64,000 nucleotides of DNA from Dechloromonas sp. A34 (GTDB lineage: Bacteria > Pseudomonadota > Gammaproteobacteria > Burkholderiales > Rhodocyclaceae), in NCBI RefSeq assembly GCF_026261605.1, contig NZ_CP102486.1, forward strand, positions 3,348,001-3,412,000, in the 5' to 3' direction. Both the position numbers and the translations under genes were made by a program. Of this stretch, positions 42,658 to 52,080 are shown piece by piece. The notes beneath the pieces were generated by a model, which saw only the letters and a list, made by a program, of their open reading frames with translations, was not told the origin of the DNA and did no database searches. Each line of letters begins with the position of its first letter. Within the stretch, counting starts at the first letter, position 1.

Positions 42658-44619
42658 TCAACCCTTCAGTTGTTCCAGAATGGCCGGATTTTCCAGCGTC
42701 GAGGTGTCTTGCGTCAGTTCCTCGCCCTTGGCCAGACCACGCAGCAGACGACGCATGATCTTGCCCGAACGGGTCTTCGGCAGGTTGTCACCGAACCGGA
42801 TGTCCTTCGGCTTGGCGATCGGCCCGATCTCCTTGCCCACCCAGTCTTGCAGTTCCTTGATGATGCGCTTGGCGTCGTCACCGGTCGGACGCTGGCCCTT
42901 GAGCACGACGAAGGCGACAATGGCTTCACCGGTCAGGTCATCAGGGCGACCGACAACGGCAGCTTCGGCAACGATCGGGTTGGCGACCAGCGCGGACTCG
43001 ATTTCCATGGTGCCCATGCGGTGACCGGAAACGTTCAGGACGTCGTCGATACGGCCGGTAATGGTGAAGTAGCCGGTATTGATATCGCGAATCGCACCGT
43101 CACCCGCCAGGTAATACTTGCCCTGGAAGTCGGCCGGGTAGTAGGACTTGACGAAGCGCTCGTCATCGCCCCAGATCGTACGAATCATGGACGGCCAAGG
43201 CTTCTTGACGACCAGGATACCGCCTTGACCCCAGGGCACGTCGGCACCGGTTTCATCGACAATGGCGGCCATGATGCCCGGGAAGGGCAGCGTGCAGGAG
43301 CCCGGCACCAGCGGGGTAGCGCCCGGCAGCGGGGTGATCATGTGACCACCGGTTTCGGTTTGCCAGAAGGTATCGACGATCGGGCAGCGTCCGCCGCCGA
43401 CGTTCTCGTAGTACCACGTCCAGGCAGCCGGATTGATCGGCTCGCCGACCGAACCGAGGATGCGCAACGACGACAGGTCGTAGCTCTTCGGGTGGATCAC
43501 TGGATTGTTATCAGCCGCCTTGATCAGCGAACGGATCGCGGTCGGTGCCGTGTAGAAAATGCTGACCTTGTGGGTCTGGATTACCTTCCAGAAACGGCCG
43601 GCATCCGGGTAGGTCGGCACGCCTTCGAAGACAATTTCGGTAGCACCGCAAGCGAGCGGGCCGTAGGTGATGTAGGTGTGACCGGTCACCCAGCCGATGT
43701 CAGCCGTACACCAGAAGACATCGTTCGGCTTGATGTCGAAGGTGTACTTCATGGTCAGGATGGCGTGCAGCAGATAGCCGCCGGTGGAGTGCTGAACACC
43801 CTTCGGCTTGCCGGTCGAACCGGAGGTATAGAGCAGGAATAGCGGATGTTCGGCTTCGACCCATTCCGGTTCGCAGGTTTCCGGCTGGTTGGCCAGGGCA
43901 TCGTGCAGCCACTCGTCGCGGCCGGCAACCATATTGACTTCGGCGCCGGTGCGCTTGAAGACGATGACGTTCTTGACGCACTCGCAGCCACCCATGCCGA
44001 AGGCTTCGTCAGCGATCGGCTTCAGCGGAATGGCCTTGCCGCCGCGGAACTGGCCGTCGGAGGTGATCAGCATCACGGCGCCGGCATCGTTCATGCGATC
44101 GCGCAGGGACTGGGCGGAGAAGCCGCCGAAAACGATTGAGTGGATGGCGCCGACGCGGGCACAGGCCTGCATGGCAACCACGCCTTCGATGGTCATCGGC
44201 AAGTAGATGACGACGCGGTCACCCTTCTTGACACCCTTCGAGCGGAGCAGGTTGGCCATCTTGCAGACCTTGACCAGCAGTTCCTTGTAGGTGACCTTGG
44301 TCGATTCGCCGTTGTCGGCTTCGAAGATGATGGCGACCTTGTCGCCGAGACCGGCTTCAACCTGACGGTCGAGGCAGTTGTAGGAGACATTCAGCTTGCC
44401 GTCGGCAAACCACTTGAAGAAGGGGGCATTGGACTCATCGAGTACCTGGGTAAACGGTTGCTTCCAGGTGACCAGTTCGCGGGCATGGCGAGCCCAGAAA
44501 CCTTCGTAGTCGGCCTCAGCTTCCGCGCACAGCGCCTTGTAGGCGTCCATCCCGGAAACCGCCGCGTTCTTGACGATTTCGTCAGACGGATAAATGAGCT
44601 GCACGGATTCATTCGACAT
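42658..44619 (-). CDS. acs: acetyl-CoA synthetase
   Basis: A 653-residue AMP-forming acetyl-CoA synthetase: acetate + ATP + CoA to acetyl-CoA + AMP + PPi. Signatures: [20 protein letters not shown] (adenylation P-loop), [12 protein letters not shown], and [14 protein letters not shown] holding the Lys that is regulated by acetylation in this family. ATG at 44619 is chosen because GAGGAGAAGAAT precedes it; an in-frame upstream start would lack this. It feeds acetyl-CoA to the PHB genes and TCA cycle, and is likely regulated by the downstream CrbS-like system. Confidence 0.97.
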   Translation of the reverse strand: MSNESVQLIYPSDEIVKNAAVSGMDAYKALCAEAEADYEGFWARHARELVTWKQPFTQVLDESNAPFFKWFADGKLNVSYNCLDRQVEAGLGDKVAIIFEADNGESTKVTYKELLVKVCKMANLLRSKGVKKGDRVVIYLPMTIEGVVAMQACARVGAIHSIVFGGFSAQSLRDRMNDAGAVMLITSDGQFRGGKAIPLKPIADEAFGMGGCECVKNVIVFKRTGAEVNMVAGRDEWLHDALANQPETCEPEWVEAEHPLFLLYTSGSTGKPKGVQHSTGGYLLHAILTMKYTFDIKPNDVFWCTADIGWVTGHTYITYGPLACGATEIVFEGVPTYPDAGRFWKVIQTHKVSIFYTAPTAIRSLIKAADNNPVIHPKSYDLSSLRILGSVGEPINPAAWTWYYENVGGGRCPIVDTFWQTETGGHMITPLPGATPLVPGSCTLPFPGIMAAIVDETGADVPWGQGGILVVKKPWPSMIRTIWGDDERFVKSYYPADFQGKYYLAGDGAIRDINTGYFTITGRIDDVLNVSGHRMGTMEIESALVANPIVAEAAVVGRPDDLTGEAIVAFVVLKGQRPTGDDAKRIIKELQDWVGKEIGPIAKPKDIRFGDNLPKTRSGKIMRRLLRGLAKGEELTQDTSTLENPAILEQLKG

Positions 44620-44873
44620 ATTCTTCTCCTCTGCGGTACTTCGCAATTTATGTTGAAACAACCGATTGGATCTCGGGTTTTCGCCCGGGACAATTTAAAG
44701 CCGCACAAGCTGGAGGAAGTCCCTCTCCTCTCGCCAGCGTTGAGGCAGCATTAGACGTTGATATTCTTACAAAGCGCTTACGAAATCACGCTGCGCCGCA
44801 GCAATTCGGCATATCCGGGTTCCGCGCCGACCGCGTGATAAACTTCGCATCCCCAAAAAGTAGAATCCGGACG

Positions 44874-45410
44874 ATGCGTACTCCAATCAAATCCCTTGAG
44901 TCATTCATCTTCGCCAGCCGCTGGATCCAGGCCCCACTTTACGTCGGCCTGATCGTCGCCCAGGTTGTCTATTGCTGGCTCTTCATGGTCGAACTGAGCC
45001 ACCTGGTTCATAACGCCATTGATTCAGCCCATATCAGCGAAGCCGATGTCATGCTGGCAGTCCTTGGTCTGATCGATGTGGTGATGATCGCCAACCTGCT
45101 AGTCATGGTCATCGTCGGCGGCTATGAAACCTTCGTTTCCCGCCTCGATCTGGAAGACCACCCCGACCAGCCTGAATGGCTGTCGCACGTCAATGCCGGC
45201 GTCCTTAAGATCAAACTTTCGACAGCAATTATCGGCATCTCGTCGATCCACCTGCTGAAAAGCTTCATCAACGCCGCCAACCTGTCGCAGCACACGCTTA
45301 TGTGGCAAGTCCTCATTCATGTCGTATTCCTTTTCTCCGCCCTGGCCATGGCGCTTGTCGACAAGACCATGACCCAGACCCTCGCCCTTCAACACCAGAA
45401 ACCCCACTGA
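44874..45410 (+). CDS. YqhA/UPF0114 family inner membrane protein
   Basis: A 178-residue protein with four predicted membrane helices (SRWIQAPLYVGLIVAQVVYC, LAVLGLIDVVMIANLLVMVI, STAIIGISSIHLLKSFI, VLIHVVFLFSALAMALVD). The combination ESFIFASRWIQAP and VGGYETFVSRLD is characteristic of the UPF0114 family. Function unknown. Diverges from acs and is 13 bp before fumarase. ATG at 44874 gives the family N terminus MRTPIKSLE; an in-frame upstream start at 44835 is less likely. Confidence 0.9.
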   Translation: MRTPIKSLESFIFASRWIQAPLYVGLIVAQVVYCWLFMVELSHLVHNAIDSAHISEADVMLAVLGLIDVVMIANLLVMVIVGGYETFVSRLDLEDHPDQPEWLSHVNAGVLKIKLSTAIIGISSIHLLKSFINAANLSQHTLMWQVLIHVVFLFSALAMALVDKTMTQTLALQHQKPH

Positions 45411-45423
45411 CCCGGAGTTGTGC

Positions 45424-46956
45424 ATGACCGCCATCAAACAGGAAGACCTGATCCAGTCCGTCGCCGACGCTTTCCAGTACATCAGCTACTACCATCCGCT
45501 CGATTACATCAAGGCCCTCGGCGAAGCCTATGACCGCGAGGAAAGCCCCGCCGCCAAGGACGCCATCGCCCAGATCCTGACCAATTCGCGGATGTCCGCC
45601 GAAGGCCATCGTCCGATCTGCCAGGACACCGGTATCGGAATGGTCTTCATCAAGGTCGGTATGCAGGTCACCTGGCCGGATGCCACTATGAGCATCCAGC
45701 AGATGATTGATGAAGGCGTCCGTCGCGCCTACGGCAACCCGGACAACCCGCTGCGCGCCTCGGTGCTCGCCGACCCGGCCGGCGCCCGCAAGAACACCAA
45801 GGACAATACCCCGGCCGTCGTGCACTTTGAAATCGTTCCCGGCCATCACGTTGAAGTCATCTGCGCGGCCAAGGGCGGCGGCTCGGAAGCCAAGTCCAAG
45901 TTCGCCATGCTCAACCCGTCCGACGACCTGGTCGACTGGGTCCTCAAGAAGATCCCGGAAATGGGCGCCGGCTGGTGTCCGCCCGGCATCATCGGCATCG
46001 GCATCGGCGGTACGCCGGAAAAGGCCATGCTGCTCGCCAAGGAATCGATCATGGCGCCGGTCGACATCCACGAACTGAAGGCTAAGGCCGCCACCGGCGC
46101 CAAGCTGACCCGGGCCGAAGAATTGCGCCTTGAACTGATGGAAAAGATCAACGCCCTCGGCGTTGGCGCCCAGGGCCTGGGTGGCCTGACCACGGTGCTC
46201 GACGTCAAGGTGCTGGATTACCCCTGCCACGCTGCCAACCTGCCGGTCGCCCTGGTCCCGAACTGCGCCGCGACCCGCCACTGCCATTTCCACCTCGACG
46301 GCTCCGGCCCGGCCAAACTCGAAGTGCCGAAGCTGGAAGACTGGCCGGCCGTCACCTGGACGCCGGATCTGAAGGCGGCCACCCAGGTCAACCTGAACAC
46401 CCTGACCAAGGAAGAAGTCGCTTCCTGGAAGCCTGGCCAGAAGCTGCTCCTGAACGGCAAGATGCTGACCGGCCGCGACGCTGCCCACAAGCGCATCCAG
46501 GACATGCTGGCCAAGGGCGAGAAGCTGCCGGTCGATTTCACCAACCGTGTGATCTACTACGTCGGCCCGGTCGACCCGGTGCGTGACGAAGTCGTCGGCC
46601 CGGCCGGCCCGACCACCGGCACCCGGATGGACAAGTTCACCCGCATGATGCTGGAGCAGACCGGCCTGATCTCGATGATCGGCAAGTCCGAACGCGGCCC
46701 GGTTGCCATCGAGGCGATCAAGGACAACAAGTCGGCCTACCTGATGGCCGTCGGCGGTGCCGCCTACCTGGTCGCCAAGGCGATCAAGTCGGCCAAGGTC
46801 GTCGGCTTTGCCGACCTCGGCATGGAAGCCATCTACGAATTCGATGTCGAGAACATGCCGGTGACCGTCGCCGTCGATTCCTCCGGCGTCAGCGTGCACG
46901 AAACCGGACCGAAGGAATGGCAGATCAAGATTGGGAAGATTCCGGTCACGGCCTGA
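45424..46956 (+). CDS. fumarate hydratase, class I (iron-sulfur)
   Basis: A 510-residue class I fumarase: fumarate + water to malate in the TCA cycle. N-terminal half includes RPICQDTGIGMVFIKVG with the first cluster Cys; further cluster Cys lie in VLDYPCHAANLP and VPNCAATRHCHF. The C-terminal half (VDFTNRVIYYVGPVDPV, PTTGTRMDKFTRMMLEQ) is the beta-type domain, so alpha and beta parts are fused as in FumA. The 4Fe-4S cluster makes the enzyme oxygen-sensitive. ATG at 45424 has GGAG upstream. Single gene ended by the terminator at 46976. Confidence 0.95.
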   Translation: MTAIKQEDLIQSVADAFQYISYYHPLDYIKALGEAYDREESPAAKDAIAQILTNSRMSAEGHRPICQDTGIGMVFIKVGMQVTWPDATMSIQQMIDEGVRRAYGNPDNPLRASVLADPAGARKNTKDNTPAVVHFEIVPGHHVEVICAAKGGGSEAKSKFAMLNPSDDLVDWVLKKIPEMGAGWCPPGIIGIGIGGTPEKAMLLAKESIMAPVDIHELKAKAATGAKLTRAEELRLELMEKINALGVGAQGLGGLTTVLDVKVLDYPCHAANLPVALVPNCAATRHCHFHLDGSGPAKLEVPKLEDWPAVTWTPDLKAATQVNLNTLTKEEVASWKPGQKLLLNGKMLTGRDAAHKRIQDMLAKGEKLPVDFTNRVIYYVGPVDPVRDEVVGPAGPTTGTRMDKFTRMMLEQTGLISMIGKSERGPVAIEAIKDNKSAYLMAVGGAAYLVAKAIKSAKVVGFADLGMEAIYEFDVENMPVTVAVDSSGVSVHETGPKEWQIKIGKIPVTA

Positions 46957-46975
46957 TCCGTATCCCGGACAAACA

Positions 46976-47000
46976 AAAACCGGCTTCGGCCGGTTTTTTT
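46976..47000 (+). terminator. intrinsic terminator after fumarase
   Basis: Stem AAAACCGGC / GCCGGTTTT with TTCG loop followed by a run of seven T. Lies 20 bp after the fumarase stop. Confidence 0.9.
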
Positions 47001-47053
47001 ATTTAGCTGCGATCTACACGCGCTGGACCACAAAGGCAACAGCTGGCACTAGC

Positions 47054-48301
47054 TCAGCACTTTTCCTCGTTCCGTGCCGAGCAGAGTTGCTCGCCGGCAG
47101 CATCCGACGGACAGAGCGACGCCTTGCCCGCGGTACGCAAGCTCCGACAGGCTCCGCAAATCGAGGTTACCCACCCCTTGCATGACATCATGGTCTCCGG
47201 CCCCGCCTCGGCGAGCAATTCCCGCAGGCGTTCGAAAAACTCATCCTGGCTGACGCTGTTCCCGCCGCAACCGGTCACGAAAACCACCCGGTTGCCACCA
47301 GCCTGAACCGCCGCATCGAGGCGGCTGACGGCCAGGCGCAACAACTCGTCGGTCGTGGTTGCCGCACTGTCTTCCGGCAATGCAGCAACACCAGCACTAA
47401 CCGTGGCGACGACGCGCTCACCACGCAGGGAAATTTTTGCCGCAGCCAATGCTTTGCAAATACGCTTCGCGAAGCTGACACACTGCTCACGGCCGGCCGT
47501 CGACGAGATGATGGCAACGCGGCCACCGACCAGATGCAGCACGCTTTCGTTGCTCCGTATCTTGCTGGCCAGCAGGCGAGAAAATTTCAGAACAACCGAG
47601 TCGGCAACCTCTGATCCGTAGCGCAGCCTGAAATTCTCATAGCCATCGAGCCCGAAGACCAGGGCACCGCCCGGCGGAGCACCTTTGATCTCGGAAAGCG
47701 AGGACTGCAGACAATGTTCGGCTGATTCGCCACCCAACCCTAATGTCGGGGCGGGATTGTCGACAAATGGCTCACCAGTCAGGCCTGCCAGCCGACCGAC
47801 CCGCGAGATGAAATCGCCCAGACCGACCTCACTCTGACTCCCGAACTCCGCGGCTTGCAATTCGGAAGCCGATGGATCCGCCGGATCGGGATTACCGGCA
47901 TGAACGCGCTCGCCGGCGCCAGAACAACTCAGTTCGAGCAAGAGATTCTTGAGCGCCGGACCGGCCGTTTTTTTCGGGACGAACTCCGACACGCCAAGCT
48001 GCCGCGCCACGTGATGCCCAGAGGCGGCAAAGCTGTCGGAGACCAGAAGAAAGAAAGGCAGGCGATTCAGGCGCGGCAACTTGCTGGCCCGAAGTCGCTC
48101 GACCAGTCCCGCCCCTTCAAGATGGGTTATATCCAGTCCGGAAACGACCGCGATGATCGACGAATCGAGAACGAGAGTTTGCCAGGCCGACTCGGCGCCG
48201 CCCTCTTCGCAAACATTGAAACTCCCGCGTAAATACTTTGCCAACGACGCCCGAACCACCCTCGAGGCATCGACGATCAGAACCTTCGGCAACTTTGTCA
48301 T
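47054..48301 (-). CDS. degenerate receiver + GGDEF protein with Cys-rich tail
   Basis: A 415-residue protein. N-terminal receiver-like domain (VLIVDASRVVRASLAKYLRG) in which the phospho-acceptor position reads VVSGLDITHLEG, so Asp seems shifted or lost. Residues about 215-345 resemble a GGDEF domain (FGLDGYENFRLRYG, VATVSAGVAALPED) but the active-site loop is VGGRVAIIS instead of GGDEF, so it should not make c-di-GMP. The last 45 residues carry six Cys, including SCKGWVTSICGACRSL, which may bind metal. ATG at 48301 is preceded by GGAAGAG. Probably a binding-only signalling protein. Confidence 0.8.
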   Translation of the reverse strand: MTKLPKVLIVDASRVVRASLAKYLRGSFNVCEEGGAESAWQTLVLDSSIIAVVSGLDITHLEGAGLVERLRASKLPRLNRLPFFLLVSDSFAASGHHVARQLGVSEFVPKKTAGPALKNLLLELSCSGAGERVHAGNPDPADPSASELQAAEFGSQSEVGLGDFISRVGRLAGLTGEPFVDNPAPTLGLGGESAEHCLQSSLSEIKGAPPGGALVFGLDGYENFRLRYGSEVADSVVLKFSRLLASKIRSNESVLHLVGGRVAIISSTAGREQCVSFAKRICKALAAAKISLRGERVVATVSAGVAALPEDSAATTTDELLRLAVSRLDAAVQAGGNRVVFVTGCGGNSVSQDEFFERLRELLAEAGPETMMSCKGWVTSICGACRSLRTAGKASLCPSDAAGEQLCSARNEEKC

Positions 48302-48458
48302 ATCTCTTCCGTACAGAATCGACAGTTTCTTGCGGTCGCTCAACTTCTATGACCAATTGCCTAGTTTACTTGATTCAACAGGATCGCGTAGTCATATTGG
48401 AATGCCATTTATTGATCGAGATCAAGACTATCCATTTTCTCCTCCTCTTCCCGGGTTC

Positions 48459-48487
48459 TTGATTTTGTTGCCGGCTTGGGCCATATT
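48459..48487 (+). promoter_or_regulatory. promoter of the ilv leader
   Basis: -35 TTGATT (48459-48464), 17 bp spacer, -10 CATATT (48482-48487), transcription start about 48494, upstream of the leader peptide start at 48526. The other bases between 48302 and 48525 show no gene. Confidence 0.55.
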
Positions 48488-48525
48488 GCGAACTTCACAT
48501 TGCCAGTCTCAATCCCCATCCGACC

Positions 48526-48636
48526 ATGAACGCGAATTCCCTCTACCCTCTGGCCGCCATTTCGGCACCGTCGGTCGTCGTACGCGTAGTCGTCGTAGTA
48601 GGCGTCGTTACGCACGCGCCGTCGCGGATCGGGTAA
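48526..48636 (+). CDS. ivbL: ilv attenuation leader peptide (IvbL-like)
   Basis: A 36-codon open frame too short for usual gene calls. It reads APSVVVRVVVVVGVV in its core, ten Val codons in a 15-residue window, closely like the Escherichia coli IvbL peptide (PSAAVVVVRVVVVVG). Ribosome stalling at Val codons, and at the Leu codons near its start (NSLYPLAAI), when charged tRNA is scarce would keep the following terminator from forming. It ends at TAA 48634-48636, 21 bp before the terminator stem. Confidence 0.9.
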   Translation: MNANSLYPLAAISAPSVVVRVVVVVGVVTHAPSRIG

Positions 48637-48657
48637 GGCAAACAGACAGACTTCCCA

Positions 48658-48695
48658 AACCCCCGCCGGCGCAAACCGGCGGGGGTTTTGTTTTT
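48658..48695 (+). terminator. ilvBN transcription attenuator
   Basis: Strong hairpin AACCCCCGCCGG / CCGGCGGGGGTT with 6 nt loop and T-run TTTTGTTTTT, between the Val-rich leader and ilvB. Acts as terminator when Val/Leu tRNAs are charged. Confidence 0.9.
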
Positions 48696-48736
48696 GGAGC
48701 CCGCCGGTTGCACCACCAACCACCACGGAGAACTCC

Positions 48737-50407
48737 ATGACAGAAACCCTGACCGGTGCCCAGCTCACCATCCGCCTGCTCGAACGCCAGGGCATCCGCA
48801 CCGTCGCCGGCATTCCGGGCGGTGCGATCCTGCCGATTTACGATGCCCTCGGGCAATCGCACCTGATCCACCACGTCCTGGCCCGCCATGAGCAAGGCGC
48901 CGGCTTCATGGCTCAGGGCATGGCCCGGGTCAGCGGCCAGCCGGCGGTCTGCCTGGCATCTTCCGGCCCCGGCGCCACCAACCTGCTGACGGCGATCGCC
49001 GACGCCAAGCTCGATTCGATTCCACTGGTCGCCATCACCGGCCAGGTGCCGCGCGCGATGATCGGCACCGACGCCTTTCAGGAGGTCGATACCTACGGTC
49101 TGAGCATCCCGATCACCAAGCACAACTTCCTGGTGTCGTCGGCTGCCGAATTGCTCGAAGTCATTCCCCGCGCCTTCCAGATCGCCGCCTCGGGTCGGCC
49201 CGGCCCGGTGCTGATCGACATCCCAAAAGACGTGCAGACCCAGGCCATTGAAATCGGCGCCTGGCCCGAACCGGGTGCCGCCCTGACCCATGAACCGGCC
49301 GCGCCAGGACTGATCACCGAAGCCGCCGCCCTGATCAACGCCGCCGAACGACCCATCCTCTATCTCGGCGGCGGCGTTGTGCACTCCGGTGCGGCAATGG
49401 CAGCCATCGAACTGGCCGAAAGGGCTAGCCTGCCGACCGTGATGACGCTGATGGCATTGGGCGCCATGCCGGTCGATCACCCGCTGTCGCTCGGCATGCT
49501 GGGCATGCACGGCGCCCGCCACACCAACCTGGCGCTCGACGAATGCGACCTGCTGATCGCCGTCGGCGCCCGCTTCGACGACCGGGCGACCGGCAAGGTC
49601 GCCCAGTTCTGCCCGCAGGCCAGGATCATCCACATCGACATCGACCCGGCCGAACTCGACAAGATCAAGACCGCCCACATCGGCATCACGGCCGACGTCA
49701 AGGAAGCGCTCGCTCAGTTGCTTCCCGGCATTGCCCGAAACGAGCGGCACACCTGGAGCGCGCGCATCAACGAGTTGCAGGCCCGGTTTCCCTTCACCCC
49801 GCCCGCGGATGACAACCCGCTGTCGCCCTTCGGCCTGATCCGAACCGTTGCCGCCTGCCTGGACGACGATGCCCTCATCGCCACCGACGTCGGCCAGCAC
49901 CAGATGTGGGTGGCGCAGTATTACCCGCTGCGCCGGCCGCGCCAGTGGCTGACTTCGGGCGGACTGGGCACGATGGGCTTCGGCGTCCCGGCTGCGATCG
50001 GCGCCGCCCTGGCCGCCCCTGACAAAACTGTGGTCTGCTTCACCGGCGACGGCTCGATCCTGATGAACATCCAGGAACTAGTCACCGCCGCCGAGGAGAA
50101 CGTAAATCTGAAAATCGTCCTGATGAACAACGCGACGCTCGGTCTGGTCCATCAGCAGCAGACCCTGTTCTATGGCGAACGGCTGTTCGCCTCGCAATTC
50201 AAGAGCACGCCGGATTTCGTCAAGGTCGCCCAAGGCTTTGGAATCCGGGGAGTCGATCTCGATCACGCCGCCAATCCCTGCGCGGCACTAATGGAGGCCA
50301 TCGCCCACACCGGGCCATGCCTGATTCACGTCAGCATCGATGCCGAACAGAAGGTCTACCCCATGGTGCCGCCGGGCGCCGCCAACCGCGACATGATCGG
50401 AGCCTGA
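48737..50407 (+). CDS. ilvB: acetolactate synthase large subunit
   Basis: A 556-residue ThDP enzyme making 2-acetolactate or 2-aceto-2-hydroxybutyrate for valine, leucine and isoleucine. Signatures: catalytic Glu52 in LARHEQGAGFMAQGMAR, SSGPGATNLLTAIADA, and the ThDP-binding GDGSILMNIQEL ... MNNATLGLV. Length matches IlvB/IlvG. AGGAGA-type ribosome site (GGAGAACTCC). Followed 1 bp later by ilvN. Regulated by the leader-attenuator just upstream. Confidence 0.95.
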   Translation: MTETLTGAQLTIRLLERQGIRTVAGIPGGAILPIYDALGQSHLIHHVLARHEQGAGFMAQGMARVSGQPAVCLASSGPGATNLLTAIADAKLDSIPLVAITGQVPRAMIGTDAFQEVDTYGLSIPITKHNFLVSSAAELLEVIPRAFQIAASGRPGPVLIDIPKDVQTQAIEIGAWPEPGAALTHEPAAPGLITEAAALINAAERPILYLGGGVVHSGAAMAAIELAERASLPTVMTLMALGAMPVDHPLSLGMLGMHGARHTNLALDECDLLIAVGARFDDRATGKVAQFCPQARIIHIDIDPAELDKIKTAHIGITADVKEALAQLLPGIARNERHTWSARINELQARFPFTPPADDNPLSPFGLIRTVAACLDDDALIATDVGQHQMWVAQYYPLRRPRQWLTSGGLGTMGFGVPAAIGAALAAPDKTVVCFTGDGSILMNIQELVTAAEENVNLKIVLMNNATLGLVHQQQTLFYGERLFASQFKSTPDFVKVAQGFGIRGVDLDHAANPCAALMEAIAHTGPCLIHVSIDAEQKVYPMVPPGAANRDMIGA

Positions 50408-50408
50408 A

Positions 50409-50720
50409 ATGAACGCCATCAACCGCCATGAACAACAAGCCATTTCCCGCGCTGTGCTGGAAATCGACGTCAACAATCACGCCGGGGTCATGTCGCATGT
50501 CGTCGCTCTCTTTTCAAGGCGCGCCTACAACGTCGAGGGCATCCTCTGCCTGCCGGTCAACGACGGCAAACAAAGCCGGATCTGGCTACTGGTCAATGAA
50601 GACACGCGCCTTGACCAGATGATCAAGCAGGTGGAGAAACTGGAAGATGTGATCGCGGTTCGCCGGCACACCGCCGATCACGCGGTGTTCGGACAACTGG
50701 AGGAGTTCTTCCAGCCTTGA
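50409..50720 (+). CDS. ilvN: acetolactate synthase small regulatory subunit
   Basis: A 103-residue ACT-domain regulatory subunit: LEIDVNNHAGVMSHVVALFS, RAYNVEGILCLPV and EKLEDVIAVRRH. Short form as in E. coli IlvN (one ACT domain), unlike the longer IlvH type. Binds valine for feedback control of IlvB. Starts right after the ilvB stop, so coupled. Confidence 0.95.
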   Translation: MNAINRHEQQAISRAVLEIDVNNHAGVMSHVVALFSRRAYNVEGILCLPVNDGKQSRIWLLVNEDTRLDQMIKQVEKLEDVIAVRRHTADHAVFGQLEEFFQP

Positions 50721-50750
50721 GGCCGGTTGCCGGACCACGGCGCGCCTCGC

Positions 50751-51158
50751 CTACTCCGGAGCGCGCCGGGCTTTTCTCGCCTTGGCCAGCGTTTCGTAGG
50801 CATGAATGATCTGCAACTGCTCGTCGCTGATCGACTCGAAGCGCAAGCCGACCAGATGCTGGTGCCCCACCCGGCGGATGCGCATCACGCTGACGTAGGC
50901 CTCGACCGTACTGGCCAGATCCGGCGATTCAATGGTGCAGATGCCGACTTCGCCGCTCGGCTTGGCGCCGAGGACGGCGACATCGAGCATGACGCCGACA
51001 CCGGTCACGGAAATATCCGCCGCCGGAAACTCGAAGCTTTTTCCACCCAGTTGCAATTGCACCCGGCCCTGCAGGTTGAAGCGAAGGGAGCGACGGCGTT
51101 CTCTCACGGTGACGACTCTTTCAGGAATGACAGCGCATTTTCCCACGCCGGGGCACAT
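50751..51158 (-). CDS. PilZ-domain protein
   Basis: A 135-residue protein with c-di-GMP-binding PilZ signatures: RERRRSLRFNLQGRVQLQLG (RxxxR-type motif) and DISVTGVGVML (D/NxSxxG). C-terminal part HQHLVGLRFESISDEQLQII completes the barrel. Probably binds c-di-GMP, with an unknown partner. Transcribed opposite to ilvBN and menB. The start may be the GTG nearer the PilZ core (VRERRR) rather than ATG at 51158. Confidence 0.88.
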   Translation of the reverse strand: MCPGVGKCAVIPERVVTVRERRRSLRFNLQGRVQLQLGGKSFEFPAADISVTGVGVMLDVAVLGAKPSGEVGICTIESPDLASTVEAYVSVMRIRRVGHQHLVGLRFESISDEQLQIIHAYETLAKARKARRAPE

Positions 51159-51252
51159 GCCGCAAAAATGAATCCGCGCAATGCGACACGGCTCAAATCC
51201 AGGCGGCCGGCGCCCGGCTATACTCGCGATGACTTCAATTCACCGCGCCCCC

Positions 51253-52080
51253 ATGACGACCAGCCCCATCCTCTGGCAGACCTGCCACAGCTATTCCGAC
51301 ATCCTTTTCGAAACTACCGAAGGCATCGCGAAAATCACCATCAACCGCCCGGAACGACGCAACGCCTTCCGCCCGGAAACGGTCGGCCAGTTGATCGATG
51401 CCTTTCACCGCGCCCATCACGACAACGGCATCGGCGCCATCATCCTGACCGGTGCTGGCGATGAGGCCTTCTGTTCCGGCGGCGACCAGAAGGTGCGCGG
51501 CAACGAAGGCTACATCGACGAAGGCGGCACGCCGCACCTCAACGTCCTCGACCTGCAAATGCAGATTCGCCGCTGCCCGAAGCCGGTGGTCGCCATGGTC
51601 GCCGGCTATGCCATCGGCGGCGGCCATGTCCTACACCTAGTCTGCGACCTGACGATCGCTGCCGAAAACGCCCGTTTCGGCCAGACCGGCCCGCGCGTCG
51701 GCAGTTTCGATGCCGGCCTCGGTGCCGGCCTGATGGCCCGCACCATCGGCCTCAAGCGGGCCAAGGAAATCTGGCTGCTCTGCCGCCAGTACGATGCCGC
51801 CACGGCACTCGACTGGGGGCTGGTCAATGCCGTGGTTCCCATTGCCGACCTCGAGGCGGAAACGGTAGCCTGGTGCCGCCAGATGCTGCAACTGTCGCCG
51901 ATGGCCCTGCGCATGATCAAGGCCGGCTTCAACGCCGACACCGATGGCCTGGCCGGCATCCAGGAACTGGCCGGCAACGCCACCGGCCTTTTCTACATGA
52001 GCGAAGAAGGCCAGGAAGGACGCAACGCATGGCTTGAGCGCCGCCCGCCCGACTTCGGAAAATTCCGCAAACGGCCGTGA
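51253..52080 (+). CDS. menB: 1,4-dihydroxy-2-naphthoyl-CoA synthase
   Basis: A 275-residue crotonase-fold enzyme closing the second ring in menaquinone biosynthesis. Very close to E. coli Men[64 protein letters not shown] and [15 protein letters not shown] near the end. ATG at 51253 is chosen because a TATACT -10-like box lies at 51219-51224, so the in-frame ATG at 51229 would be at the transcript start. Overlaps menC by GTGA. Confidence 0.95.
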   Translation: MTTSPILWQTCHSYSDILFETTEGIAKITINRPERRNAFRPETVGQLIDAFHRAHHDNGIGAIILTGAGDEAFCSGGDQKVRGNEGYIDEGGTPHLNVLDLQMQIRRCPKPVVAMVAGYAIGGGHVLHLVCDLTIAAENARFGQTGPRVGSFDAGLGAGLMARTIGLKRAKEIWLLCRQYDAATALDWGLVNAVVPIADLEAETVAWCRQMLQLSPMALRMIKAGFNADTDGLAGIQELAGNATGLFYMSEEGQEGRNAWLERRPPDFGKFRKRP

